In this document: piece after piece, positions 8,745 to 16,987 of the stretch | Layout: each line of letters opens with the position of its first letter | Numbering within the stretch: the first letter of the stretch is position 1 | Origin: Palsa-870 sp035937155 | Lineage (GTDB): Bacteria; Chloroflexota; Dormibacteria; Dormibacterales; Dormibacteraceae | Assembly (NCBI GenBank): GCA_035937155.1 | Contig: DASYVJ010000109.1 | Location: 1-64,000 of the forward strand | Direction: 5' to 3' | DNA: 64,000 bases | The notes under the pieces: model-generated | Seen by the model: the letters and a program-made list of their open reading frames with translations, nothing else | Databases searched by the model: none | What the model was told of the DNA's origin: nothing | Program-made: the position numbers and the translations under genes

Positions 8745-9723
8745 TGAGAGAGGTGCCCGCCTGCGTCACCCAGCAGCGCGCCAGGTGGCCGCGCACGTCG
8801 CGGAGCTCGGGTTCATCCTTGTCGCATCGCTCGACCGCGAATGGACACCGGGGTTGGAACTTGCAGCCGGAGGGCAGCCGCATCATGTCCGGTGGCGACC
8901 CCTCGATAACCTTCAACGGTTCACGATCGTCGGCGTCGAGCCTCGGGATGGAGTGCAGCAGCGACCACGTGTAGGGGTGCTCCGGATGCGCGAAGACATC
9001 TTCTGTCCGTCCCTGCTCGACCACTCGACCGGCGTACATGACGATTACTCGGTCGCAGATGCCCGCGACGACGCCGAGATTGTGGGTGATCAGGATGGTC
9101 GCCATACCCGAGTCGCGGTTCAGGTTTCGCAGGAGATCGAGGATCTGGGCCTGGATGGTGACGTCGAGGGCCGTGGTCGGTTCGTCGGCGATGAGAAGGC
9201 TTGGGCTGGTGGTCAGCCCCATCGCGATCATGGCCCGCTGGCTCATGCCGCCCGAGAAAACGTGCGGATACTGGGCTACGCGCTTTTCCGCTTCCGGGAT
9301 TCCGACCTTCTTGAACATCGCGATCGCCGCGGCGAGCGAGGCTCGCACATCAGTGCCGCGATGGATCTGCAGCGGTTCTCCCACCTGCCAGCCCGTACGG
9401 TAGACGGGGTTGAGGGAGGTCATGGGGTCCTGAAAGATCATCGCCATCTCGGTGCCCCGGATTTCTTCCATCTCATCCTCGGAGAACCCGGTCAGCTCGC
9501 GGCCCTTGAACCGGATCGCTCCGCTGTCGATCCGGCCCGAGCGGGGCAGGAGCCGCATGATCGAGAGCGCTGTCATCGACTTCCCGGAGCCGGACTCTCC
9601 GACGATGCCGAGCGTCTCGCCCGCGTCGACGTGGAACGAGACTCCGTCGACCGCCCTCACGACGCCCGCTTTGAGGGTCAGGTTGGTGTGCACGTCGTCG
9701 AGCTCCAGCAGGTGGAGGGACAT
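8722..9723 (-). CDS. dppD: Peptide/nickel-type ABC transporter ATP-binding protein (DppD/OppD-like)
   Basis: This is the second ATPase of the heterodimeric importer, 333 residues. Walker A is GESGSGKS (~42-49), the Q-loop region is IFQDPMTSLNP, the signature is FSGGMSQRAMIA, and Walker B is LLIADEPTTALD. The Cys-containing oligopeptide-transporter C-terminal motif (GCKFQPRCPFAVERC) is present. The ATG at 9723 is chosen because it overlaps the permease stop by one base (TAATG) and gives the normal N-terminus; the frame is open further upstream, but that overlaps the permease gene. Confidence 0.92.
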   Translation of the reverse strand: MSLHLLELDDVHTNLTLKAGVVRAVDGVSFHVDAGETLGIVGESGSGKSMTALSIMRLLPRSGRIDSGAIRFKGRELTGFSEDEMEEIRGTEMAMIFQDPMTSLNPVYRTGWQVGEPLQIHRGTDVRASLAAAIAMFKKVGIPEAEKRVAQYPHVFSGGMSQRAMIAMGLTTSPSLLIADEPTTALDVTIQAQILDLLRNLNRDSGMATILITHNLGVVAGICDRVIVMYAGRVVEQGRTEDVFAHPEHPYTWSLLHSIPRLDADDREPLKVIEGSPPDMMRLPSGCKFQPRCPFAVERCDKDEPELRDVRGHLARCWVTQAGTSLNGSVDAG

Positions 9724-10607
9724 TAGGAGCGAAGCCTCGGGTCCAGGGCGTCGCGGAGCGAATCGCCCAGGAGGTTGAAGCTGAAGACCGTCACCGAGAT
9801 GGCGGCACCGGGCACGATCGCCAGCCACGGGTCGTTCGCGAGGAAAGTTGCCCCCGTGTTGATCATCTGACCCCAGTCCGGGGTCGGCACCTGTGCTCCC
9901 AGCCCGAGAAATGACAAAGTCGCTTCGGCCAGGATGGCAAAGCCGGCGGATAAAGAGACCTGGACGATGACCGGGTTGAGCAGGTTCGGGATCAGGTGTC
10001 GAAGGATGATGCGCATCGGCGTCGCCCCAAGCGAGCGGGTGGCCGCAATGAACTCCATCTGCTTGAGTTGGAGGACAAGCGCACGGACGAGGCGGGCGTA
10101 AACCGGGATGGCGACGATGCCGATCGCGATCATCGCGTTGCGGAGGTCGGGGCCCAGGGCGGCCACGATTGCGATCGCGAGGATCAGCGCAGGAAACGCG
10201 AGCAGCGCATCGATCAACCGCATCAGCAACAGGTCGAAGACCCCGCCGAAGTAGCCACTGATCAGGCCGATCACCCCGCCAGCGACCAATCCCACCGCCA
10301 CCGCCACGAAAGCTACCGGCAAGGAAACACGGGCGCCCCAGAGCACACGGCTGAATAGGTCGCGCCCAAGCTCGTCCGTTCCAAGCAGGTGGCTCGGGCT
10401 GAGGGGCGGCAGGTATGCGTTATCCGCATTGACGGCGATTGGGTCGTGGGGTGAGATAAATGGGGCGAGCAGCGCAACCAGGAACAAGAGCAATACGAGT
10501 GAGCCGGCTAGGATGACGCGGGGGTGCGTGCGACCGAGCTCGAGCAGGTGGATCCGGGTCTGGCGGATGGGTGCCTGGGTCGCGATCAGCGCCGGCGCGG
10601 TGCTCAT
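9723..10607 (-). CDS. dppC: Peptide ABC transporter permease (DppC/OppC-like)
   Basis: This inner-membrane permease has 294 residues and about six spans. The OppC N-terminal segment includes SPHDPIAVNADNAYLPP and the DELGRDLFSRVLWGARVSL motif that marks this subfamily. The EAA loop that contacts the ATPases is around AATRSLGATPMRIILRHLIPN. It overlaps dppB by 4 bases (ATGA at 10604-10607) and dppD by 1 base, so translation of the three genes is probably coupled. Confidence 0.92.
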   Translation of the reverse strand: MSTAPALIATQAPIRQTRIHLLELGRTHPRVILAGSLVLLLFLVALLAPFISPHDPIAVNADNAYLPPLSPSHLLGTDELGRDLFSRVLWGARVSLPVAFVAVAVGLVAGGVIGLISGYFGGVFDLLLMRLIDALLAFPALILAIAIVAALGPDLRNAMIAIGIVAIPVYARLVRALVLQLKQMEFIAATRSLGATPMRIILRHLIPNLLNPVIVQVSLSAGFAILAEATLSFLGLGAQVPTPDWGQMINTGATFLANDPWLAIVPGAAISVTVFSFNLLGDSLRDALDPRLRS

Positions 10608-11548
10608 GCGAAAGAGATCCGGGGATCAAGCCAGGCGTACACAAGGTCAACGAGGAGGTTGGCGACCAGGTACGAAAAGGCGGCGAGGAGCACGATCCCC
10701 TGCACGACTGTGTAATCGCGATTGAAGATCGATTCCACGGCCAGACGGCCCACCCCTGGCCAGGTGAACACTGTCTCGGTGACGACCGCGCCCTCGATGA
10801 TGCCTCCGATCTGGAGTCCGACGATGGTTACGACCGGGATCAGTGCGTTCTTCAGCGCGTGGATGAAGACCACGCGCCGCCAGGGCGCTCCCTTGGCCCG
10901 TGCGGTGCGGATGTAGTCCTGGTTGAGAACCTCGATCATCGATGACCGCGTGAAGCGCATGTTGATCGCGGCGCCGGCTGTGCCCAGCGCGATCGCCGGC
11001 AGGATCACGTGGCGCAGGTTCTCGACTGGGTCCTGATTGAAGGGCACGTAGCCGCCGAAGGGGAACAGTCGCAGCGTGACCGAGAGGAAGAAGATCAGCA
11101 CGATCCCGATGAAGAAGTTTGGGATTGACACGCCGCCGACCGCGAGGCCGGTGGCCAGGTGGTCGGCGAGCGAGCCTCGCCGAACGGCGGCGATGGTGCC
11201 CAGGGGTATCGCGACGAGCAATGACCAGATGAGGGCGACCGCGCCCAGCTCGACCGTGGCGGGAAGCCGCTCTCCGATCGCAATGGTCACCGGCTGGTGC
11301 GTGGTGATTGAGCGCCCGAGGTCCCCGTGCACGATGTGCCCGAGCCAGATCACGTACTGGACGTAGAGCGGCTTGTCCAGTCCGAGCTGTTGATGGATTG
11401 CCGCGATCGCCTGTGGGTTCCGGTCCTCTCCGAGGACGATCAGCGCGGGGTCGCCCGGGGAGAGGTGGATGAGCATGAACACACCGACCGTAACCAGGAA
11501 GGCGACCGGCACCATCAGCACCAACCGGCGCAGGACGTACGTGGTCAT
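10604..11548 (-). CDS. dppB: Peptide ABC transporter permease (DppB/OppB-like)
   Basis: The partner permease has 314 residues and starts with the typical MTTYVLRRLVLMVPVAFLV membrane segment. It has the DppB pattern HLSPGDPALIVLGEDRNP in the first periplasmic region and the EAA loop RTARAKGAPWRRVVFIHALKN. It follows the binding-protein gene by about 57 bases and overlaps dppC by 4 bases, so it belongs to the same operon. Confidence 0.92.
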   Translation of the reverse strand: MTTYVLRRLVLMVPVAFLVTVGVFMLIHLSPGDPALIVLGEDRNPQAIAAIHQQLGLDKPLYVQYVIWLGHIVHGDLGRSITTHQPVTIAIGERLPATVELGAVALIWSLLVAIPLGTIAAVRRGSLADHLATGLAVGGVSIPNFFIGIVLIFFLSVTLRLFPFGGYVPFNQDPVENLRHVILPAIALGTAGAAINMRFTRSSMIEVLNQDYIRTARAKGAPWRRVVFIHALKNALIPVVTIVGLQIGGIIEGAVVTETVFTWPGVGRLAVESIFNRDYTVVQGIVLLAAFSYLVANLLVDLVYAWLDPRISFA

Positions 11549-11605
11549 GCCGGGCCGCTCCCCGGCATCAATTCAAGGGACGGACGTGCGATTGTCTAGC
11601 CTGGG

Positions 11606-13117
11606 CTAGCCCTTCCAGACCGCTGCCATCCGGATCATCAGGTCGGGGTACAGCGTGAATCCATGAATCTTGTTGCTCGAGATCTGGGCGCTGACGCCGA
11701 AGACTGTGAAGACGTACGGCGCGTCGGCCACGATCTGTTTCTGGGCGTTGAGGTAGTCCTGCTTGCGCTTGTTCTGGTCAGTGCTTACTCGGGCGTCCTC
11801 GAGCCAGGCGTCGACCTGCGCGTTGCTGTACAGGCTGTCGTTGAAGTCGCCTTTGGTGTGCCACCACGCGTACGTGTTCCCGTCCGGGTCGATCCTGCCC
11901 GACCAGTTCACATTGCAGGCCTGGAACTGGTGATTGGCGCATTCCTGCACGTACGTCGCGAACTCCTCGGTCTGGACATTCATTGTGATTCCGGCCGTGG
12001 CAAGCTCCGACTGGAGCAGCGCTGCCAGCTGCTGGTTGATCGGGTCTGACGTCGTCTTGTAAGTGAAGGTGAAGCCCGTGGCGGTAGTTTTTGCTTTCGC
12101 AGCGTCAGCGTGGTCGTAGATTTTCTCGGTCGAATCGAAGGCCCAGCTGGATGGCGGTATCGGTCCGTAGCCGACAACTCCGATGTTGAAGTTGATGTTC
12201 TTCAGGATCCCGTATCGGTCGATCGCCAGCGCCACCGCCTGCCGCTTGGCCGGGTCGTTGAACGGCGGCGTTCCGGTGTTGAGCTCAAACCCGTTGAATC
12301 CGATGGCGGGGGTGTCGCGGTAGATGAAGCTGGAGTCGGACTTGATGCCGGCGACATCCTTCCCCGCGATGGTGCGGGCGATGTCGATGTCGCCGGTCTT
12401 CAGGGCCGCCAGGATGGCATTGACGTCGGGGATGGCCCGGTACGTGACACCGTCCAGGTAGGGAAGGCCCGACTTCCAGTAGCCGGGATTCTTCTTAAGC
12501 GTCAGGTGGTCGTTGCGCTGCCACTCGACGAACTGGAAGGGCCCGCTGCCGGCGCCGACCGGCGCCAGCGAGAAGTTCTGGCCGCCCTTCTGCACGGTTG
12601 CCATCGACAGCATCATTCCGGCGCGGTCGACCAGCGTCGCGAGGAGGGTGGCACCAGGCTTCTTCAGATGGAAGATGACGTGCGAGTCGTCGACCACCTC
12701 GACGCTGCTGACGCTGGCCAGGTCTGATTTACGGCGCGAGGTCGAAGCCGTCAGGTAGCGCTGGATGTTGTCCTTAACGGATTGCGCGTTGAAGGCCGTC
12801 CCATCCTGGTACTTGACGCCGGACTGCAGCGTGAACTTGAAATTCATGGGATCGGAGACGTCCCATGACTTCACGAGACCGGGTGTGATCTTGAGCGACG
12901 GATCGATCGTGAAGAGCGAGTCGTACAGGTTGTAGAAGACCTCGCGCTCGACCAGCAGCGACGAGTCGAGCGGGTCGAGCGTGCGTAGCTCGCTCTCCAG
13001 GGCGATCGTGGCGGTCCCGCCGGCCTTCGGGGTGCCGCCAGACTGGCTCGTACCCCCGCTAGGTCCGCACGCCGCCACCAAGACCAGTCCCGCGACCGCA
13101 ACAGCAACCCATCTCAT
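11606..13117 (-). CDS. Peptide ABC transporter substrate-binding lipoprotein (SBP_bac_5)
   Basis: This 503-residue family-5 binding protein captures the substrate outside the membrane and passes it to DppBC. The N-terminus is a lipoprotein signal with lipobox VAAC at Cys17, followed by a Gly/Ser-rich linker. The core has SBP_bac_5 patterns (SELRTLDPLDSSLL, GTAFNAQSVKDNIQRYL, NPGYWKSGLPYLDGVTYR). Family members bind di- or oligopeptides, nickel, glutathione or opines, and the ligand cannot be read from sequence. The convergent gamma-glutamyltransferase gene makes a gamma-glutamyl peptide plausible, but that is inference. A G-rich Shine-Dalgarno-like stretch precedes the ATG. Confidence 0.92.
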   Translation of the reverse strand: MRWVAVAVAGLVLVAACGPSGGTSQSGGTPKAGGTATIALESELRTLDPLDSSLLVEREVFYNLYDSLFTIDPSLKITPGLVKSWDVSDPMNFKFTLQSGVKYQDGTAFNAQSVKDNIQRYLTASTSRRKSDLASVSSVEVVDDSHVIFHLKKPGATLLATLVDRAGMMLSMATVQKGGQNFSLAPVGAGSGPFQFVEWQRNDHLTLKKNPGYWKSGLPYLDGVTYRAIPDVNAILAALKTGDIDIARTIAGKDVAGIKSDSSFIYRDTPAIGFNGFELNTGTPPFNDPAKRQAVALAIDRYGILKNINFNIGVVGYGPIPPSSWAFDSTEKIYDHADAAKAKTTATGFTFTYKTTSDPINQQLAALLQSELATAGITMNVQTEEFATYVQECANHQFQACNVNWSGRIDPDGNTYAWWHTKGDFNDSLYSNAQVDAWLEDARVSTDQNKRKQDYLNAQKQIVADAPYVFTVFGVSAQISSNKIHGFTLYPDLMIRMAAVWKG

Positions 13118-13336
13118 CCCCTAGTCCCCCTAGCTGGCGCCGCGACTTCCCAAGCCGCCCGGTAGCTGTATTAGGAGGATAAGCCCAGTTGGTGTCAATA
13201 ACGAAATCCGATGGCCTCAACCGGGTGAAGGCTGGCGTGAAATGGTGGACCCAGCGGGCATGATCGCTGTCGTGCGCGCGCGTCCTCTATCTCGGGCACG
13301 CTCTACCTGGTGGACGAGCCGAGCGACAGTGAGCTC

Positions 13337-13604
13337 ATGCTCCGGGTTGCGGTCCTTCCAGCCGCCACCGGTCGTATCGGCGACTACCTGGCGGACGTGA
13401 TCGCTCTCGAGGCGGCCGGCGCGGACTCGATCTGGATCGACGCCGGCACCCAGGCACTACCGAACCCTGGATTCATCTGGGAGCGATTGTCGCCGTCACG
13501 CATCGCGCGCGGCTGGGCATCAGTTCATGCGTCACCTATAACACGGAGCGGGCGCAGATTCTGACGCGCTCGTGGGTTCAACTAGTTCGGCCTCCCGGAT
13601 TTCG
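13337..13604 (+). pseudogene. Frameshifted fragment of an LLM (luciferase-like) flavin monooxygenase
   Basis: The first frame reads MLRVAVLPAATGRIGDYL then AAGADSIWIDAGT, the N-terminal beta/alpha unit of F420/FMN-dependent luciferase-like oxidoreductases. Around 13478-13482 homology moves to another frame, which reads GAIVAVTHRARLGISSCVTY and TERAQILTRSW, the next part of the same fold. After about 85 codons the similarity stops where the 137-bp repeat begins at 13605. The gene is therefore frameshifted and lacks most of its length. Confidence 0.65.
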
Positions 13605-13741
13605 TACAGCAACGCCGGTGGCAAACCGTGCTAAATGGTGCCAATCGGTGGCACTGAGTGAATTCGCGAGTCGATTTCTGAACGGGGCGAAGCGATCTAT
13701 TAACCGCAAGGTTCAGGGTTCGAATCCCTGTCCCGGAGCCA
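13605..13741 (+). repeat. 137-bp dispersed repeat, copy A, ending in a tRNA-Asn-like 3' half
   Basis: This unit begins TACAGCAACGCCGGTGGC and ends with T-arm and acceptor sequence GGTTCGAATCC...CGGAGCCA. Copies B and C have exactly the same length. The last ~45 bases read like a tRNA-Asn from the anticodon loop onward, though this copy has ATT where B and C have GTT. No 5' tRNA half precedes it, so it is not a working tRNA. The 15 bases after it (to 13756) are shared with a partial copy at 23107. Confidence 0.85.
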
Positions 13742-13910
13742 AATCTGAACTCAAAAGGGCGCCAACCGCTTCGTGTCCTACGCGCAACTGAATCAGTTTT
13801 GAATCAGTCGCTCCACGCTGGCCAGGCTCTTTCGCAGACGGCACGACCTTGTGGTCGAGAACCTGCGGAACGAGTGGCTCCCATGCGGCATCGCCGGAGC
13901 CGTTTGACGA

Positions 13911-14108
13911 CTACTGACTGAGCTTGACCAGCTTGGCACGCGGGCCCTTCGGGCTCGCCTCAACCTCGAACGTGACCTTCTCACCACCGTTGAGCGAGTC
14001 GAAGTTGTCGACTGCGTCGCGATGGAAGAAGTACTCCTTCCCATCCTCGGCCGCTATGAAGCCGAAGCCGCGGTCGGAAACGAGCTTCTTGATGGTTCCG
14101 TTAGTCAT
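13911..14108 (-). CDS. cspA: Cold-shock domain protein
   Basis: This 65-residue protein is a single cold-shock (OB-fold) domain that binds single-stranded RNA or DNA and acts as an RNA chaperone. RNP1 is GFGFIA and RNP2 is YFFHRDA; the start MTNGTIKKL and the C-terminal GPRAKLVKLS are typical. The ATG at 14108 has a GAGGAG Shine-Dalgarno and gives the normal family length; the frame is open further upstream but that part is not conserved. Confidence 0.93.
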   Translation of the reverse strand: MTNGTIKKLVSDRGFGFIAAEDGKEYFFHRDAVDNFDSLNGGEKVTFEVEASPKGPRAKLVKLSQ

Positions 14109-14298
14109 CGCTGACTCCTCTTCTCGAACTTCGCCGGAACAAGCCACGGATCTTTTCGAGGTAGATGCGGTCGGCCACCGCAAGCGGGCATCCCATGGGG
14201 GATGACTACAAGCAGTCTTGCCCCGGGCTGGACGGAGTCAAACATCACAGCCGGTTATCGAGACTGAGGTGGACGTGTTGTGAGCCGTGTATGGTCAG

Positions 14299-14503
14299 AT
14301 GGCCATCCAGGTCGCTTTTGTCTCCACGTCTGTGCCCCGCCGGCTGCGGAATCGCCACCTTCACGTCCGACCTGATGGCGGCGACTCGGGCGGCCGACCC
14401 GAGCTTGATCTCCCGCGTCGCGGCCATCGACGAGTCGAACGTCGTCCGGCTATATGGACACGAAGTGCGCTGGCGGATCCGGCAGGGCGATGCAGACTCC
14501 TAG
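14299..14503 (+). pseudogene. Frameshifted N-terminal fragment of a GT4-type glycosyltransferase
   Basis: One frame starts MAIQVAFVSTSVPRR and a second continues CGIATFTSDLMAATRAADP and SRVAAIDES. Together they match the start of glycosyltransferases that begin with a YPPRxCGIATFTxDL motif. The frame changes near 14335 and the coding signal ends about 8 bases before repeat copy B at 14512. Roughly the first 65 codons remain, so this is a truncated pseudogene. Confidence 0.6.
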
Positions 14504-14511
14504 ACGTCTTG

Positions 14512-14648
14512 TACAGCAACGCCGGTGGCAAACCGTGGCAACTGGTGATACTCGAGAGGCACTAGCGAATTCGAGGCGGTATTTCTGATCTGGGCGCAGC
14601 GATCTGTTAACCGCAAGGTTCAGGGTTCGAATCCCTGTCCCGGAGCCA
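14512..14648 (+). repeat. 137-bp dispersed repeat, copy B, ending in a tRNA-Asn-like 3' half
   Basis: It has the same length and boundaries as copies A and C. The 3' block from CTGTTAACCGCAAGGTTC to the final CCA is identical to copy C. The block reads as tRNA-Asn (anticodon GTT) from the anticodon loop to CCA, with a perfect 5-bp T-stem. The 5' side does not pair to make a tRNA. It directly follows the glycosyltransferase pseudogene. Confidence 0.85.
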
Positions 14649-14798
14649 ACACTCACTGGGGCTCGACTCCTGGCGTTGCCGTGTTGTGTGGTCGGCGTCG
14701 AGTCGCCTCTTGTTGCATTGCCAAAGTTGCTGCGTTTGTTTCGCGCCGTTCCGCACGATTCAAGTCACAAGAGGCGACTGGTTTGCGGGGGTGAACAA

Positions 14799-16184
14799 AT
14801 GTCACATTTGGTTGGTGGCCAAGTAGTGCAAGGCGGGCAGTCGATGACACCGGAGGAGCATCGAAGACAGATGGTGCGTGCCGTCGTGGCCAGTACCATC
14901 GGCACTTCGATCGAGTGGTACGACTACTTCCTCTACGGAACGATGGCGGCCCTTGTCTTTCCGAGCCTGTTCTTCCCGAAGTCAGCTGCGCTCACCGGCA
15001 CGCTCAACTCGTTCGCCATCTTCTTTATAGGCTTCGCCGCGCGCCCGGTCGGCGCGTGGCTCTTCGGCACCTACGGCGACAAGATCGGCCGCAAGGCCAC
15101 CCTGATCGCGACCCTCCTCCTGATGGGTATCGCGACGTTCCTCATTGGCATCATGCCGACCACCTCGCAGATCGGGCTCTCGGCAGCCGTGATACTGATA
15201 GTCCTTCGCACGTGCCAGGGACTCGGCGTCGGCGGGGAGTGGGGCGGTTCGGTCCTTATGTCGATGGAGTGGGGCAGCGTGAAGCGGAAGGGCTTCCTCG
15301 CGAGCTGGCCTCAATTTGGAGTTCCAGTGGGGCTGCTGACGTCGACGCTTGTGGTGGCCGCGAGCAGTGCGGCGACCGGCTCCAACTTCTTGGTCTGGGG
15401 CTGGAGGATCCCGTTCCTACTCAGCATCCTACTGGTCGCAGTCGGCCTGTACATCCGGCTGGGCATCATGGAAACCCCGATATTCCGCACGATAGTGGCT
15501 GAAAAGCGCGTCGAGGCGCGGCCTATGATCGAGGCGGTCAAGCGCAACTGGCGGGAGATCATCCTCAGCGCCTTGTTGCGGCTGCCGGAGCAGGCGCCCT
15601 TCTACATTTTCACGGTCTTCGTCTACACGTACGGCGTCACCGCGCTCAAATTCCAACGCCAGTACCTGGTCTACGCAGTGAGCGCCGCCGCGATCATCTC
15701 GTTCGTCTCGATTCCACTGTTCGGCCACCTCTCCGACCGGATCGGACGCAAGACTATCTACATGATCGGCATCGCCGTGATGGCGGTCTGGGGCTTTGCT
15801 TACTTCGGCCTGTACAGTACGGCTATACCGATCGTGGTCTTCATCACGATCATGCTTTCGCTCATCCCGCATGACATGCAGTACGGCCCTCAGGCGGCGC
15901 TGATTGCCGAGAGCTTCACTGGCCGGCTGCGCTATAGCGGCGCATCCATGGGCTACCAGCTCGCATCTGTGATCGCGGGAGGACCGGCGCCGCTGATCGC
16001 GGTCTATCTCTTCGCGCAGACGAAGAACCCGTACAGCATCAGCCTCTATATCTTTGTCTGCTGCGTGGTCGGCTTCGCGGCCACCGCTCTCCTCAAGGAC
16101 CGCTCAAAGTACGACCACGCCCAGGAGTACGAGGAGCAGGAGGAAACTCCACCGCGCGTCGCAGCGCGCCCCGTGATCGCGTAA
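14799..16184 (+). CDS. MFS transporter, metabolite:H+ symporter (MHS/ProP-like) family
   Basis: This 461-residue carrier has about 12 membrane spans. It shows the MHS signature STIGTSIEWYDYFLYG at the first span, the MFS loop motif TYGDKIGRKATLIAT between spans 2 and 3, and a second copy GHLSDRIGRKTIYMIG mid-protein. Relatives import carboxylates or osmolytes (citrate, alpha-ketoglutarate, shikimate, proline/betaine) with protons; the substrate here is unknown. The ATG at 14799 has a G-rich Shine-Dalgarno, and the ATG at 14844 is an alternative. The gene is single and ends in a strong hairpin. Confidence 0.9.
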   Translation: MSHLVGGQVVQGGQSMTPEEHRRQMVRAVVASTIGTSIEWYDYFLYGTMAALVFPSLFFPKSAALTGTLNSFAIFFIGFAARPVGAWLFGTYGDKIGRKATLIATLLLMGIATFLIGIMPTTSQIGLSAAVILIVLRTCQGLGVGGEWGGSVLMSMEWGSVKRKGFLASWPQFGVPVGLLTSTLVVAASSAATGSNFLVWGWRIPFLLSILLVAVGLYIRLGIMETPIFRTIVAEKRVEARPMIEAVKRNWREIILSALLRLPEQAPFYIFTVFVYTYGVTALKFQRQYLVYAVSAAAIISFVSIPLFGHLSDRIGRKTIYMIGIAVMAVWGFAYFGLYSTAIPIVVFITIMLSLIPHDMQYGPQAALIAESFTGRLRYSGASMGYQLASVIAGGPAPLIAVYLFAQTKNPYSISLYIFVCCVVGFAATALLKDRSKYDHAQEYEEQEETPPRVAARPVIA

Positions 16185-16200
16185 GTGGCAAGTAAGCAGT

Positions 16201-16224
16201 AGAGAGGCGCGATGGCGCCTCTCT
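16201..16224 (+). terminator. Hairpin terminator after the MFS gene
   Basis: A perfect 10-bp stem (AGAGAGGCGC with GCGCCTCTCT) with a GATG loop lies 17 bases after the stop and is followed by a short TT. It is a probable intrinsic terminator. Confidence 0.75.
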
Positions 16225-16281
16225 TTGCAGGAAGAAAGCAACTAGGAGAAAAGTTCGAAGAGCGTCCACCAAGGGGAGCCA

Positions 16282-16503
16282 ATGTCCTGTGCAAGTTCGG
16301 GATGGGCGACAAAAGGCCTTCGCCTGATGCTTGTCAGTACTTCGGCTGATGCCTCACAGCTACTTCGGCTGATTCTTGACACTCCCTCGCATGAGGGAGA
16401 TGAGGAGGCCTGGGTCGAAATCGGACAGAAGTTATCGCGGTTCGAGGGTCGTGACGGCTTCACCGGTCCATGCGAGCTGGTGGTTGCGGTCGGCACGAAG
16501 TAA
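16282..16503 (+). pseudogene. Short coding remnant, possibly a methyltransferase C-terminus
   Basis: The last ~30 codons read WVEIGQKLSRFEGRDGFTGP then CELVVAVGTK and a stop. This resembles the end of class I SAM-dependent methyltransferases, whose last strands often read GFxGPCELLVAVGT. The first half of the frame is not protein-like and no methyltransferase core is present. The match rests on a short pattern, so confidence is low. Confidence 0.3.
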
Positions 16504-16514
16504 GCCAAACGTCC

Positions 16515-16541
16515 CGAGGCGGGGTCCTAACCCCCGCCTCG
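16515..16541 (+). terminator. GC hairpin after the 16.5-kb remnant
   Basis: A perfect 10-bp stem (CGAGGCGGGG with CCCCGCCTCG) closes a 7-base loop 12 bases after the stop of the remnant. There is no T-run. Its placement suggests it was the terminator of the gene that decayed. Confidence 0.6.
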
Positions 16542-16987
16542 CGGTACTCGCAAGGTTGGCAGCGTGATCAGGCTCGACGTCCTCCTGTATGGCTGTAACC
16601 AATTCCGATCTCGGTGACGAACAGACCTTGCACTCCCACGATGATGGTCTCCGAGAGAGAGCGATGGCTCAATACTCCATGAGGGCTGAGCCGACCGCCT
16701 CATGTAGTAGGTCCAAATGCAGTAGTCCAGCCGAGTCTGGTGGCTGAAACGGGCTCGAGCGCGCACGAGTAGTGATCCAAAATTGTGCAGCCCCCTCCGA
16801 GATAATCCTCACGCTCGATCAACGTCGCATCGACTCAGACGGTGGCGGAAGCCGAACAGCTTGCCAAAGGATCAATCCCGTCGATTTCAGAAACACTGGA
16901 CTTCCGGATTTGCCGATTGACTTTGGCAATTGTGGGTGTTACTACGGCACAAGAGGGGCTGTTTAGCCGTCATTTAGGGAGGGGCCT
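16542..16987. other. Intergenic region before the cupredoxin gene
   Basis: About 450 bases with no recognisable gene or RNA; the last part should contain the promoter of the cupredoxin gene. A GGGAGGGG Shine-Dalgarno lies immediately before 16988. Confidence 0.4.

Noticed and set aside
8341..9726. Long plus-strand open frame across the two peptide-transporter ATPase genes
   Set aside because: Both ATPases on the minus strand have every ABC motif. The antisense frame crosses their boundary and shows no domain.
13690..13741. Complete tRNA gene at the T-arm/CCA sequence
   Set aside because: Only the part from the anticodon loop to CCA is tRNA-like. No D-arm or matching 5' acceptor strand lies upstream, and the 5' side of the anticodon stem does not pair.
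14450..14656. Minus-strand frames beginning GTGIRTLNLAVNRS at repeat copies B and C
   Set aside because: These are antisense translations of the tRNA-like block. They look conserved only because the repeat is conserved.
16660..16745. Similarity between 16660-16745 and 20470-20530 (ATGTAGTA/ATGCAGTAG patterns)
   Set aside because: The shared words are short and not in the same order, and no stable alignment could be made by eye.
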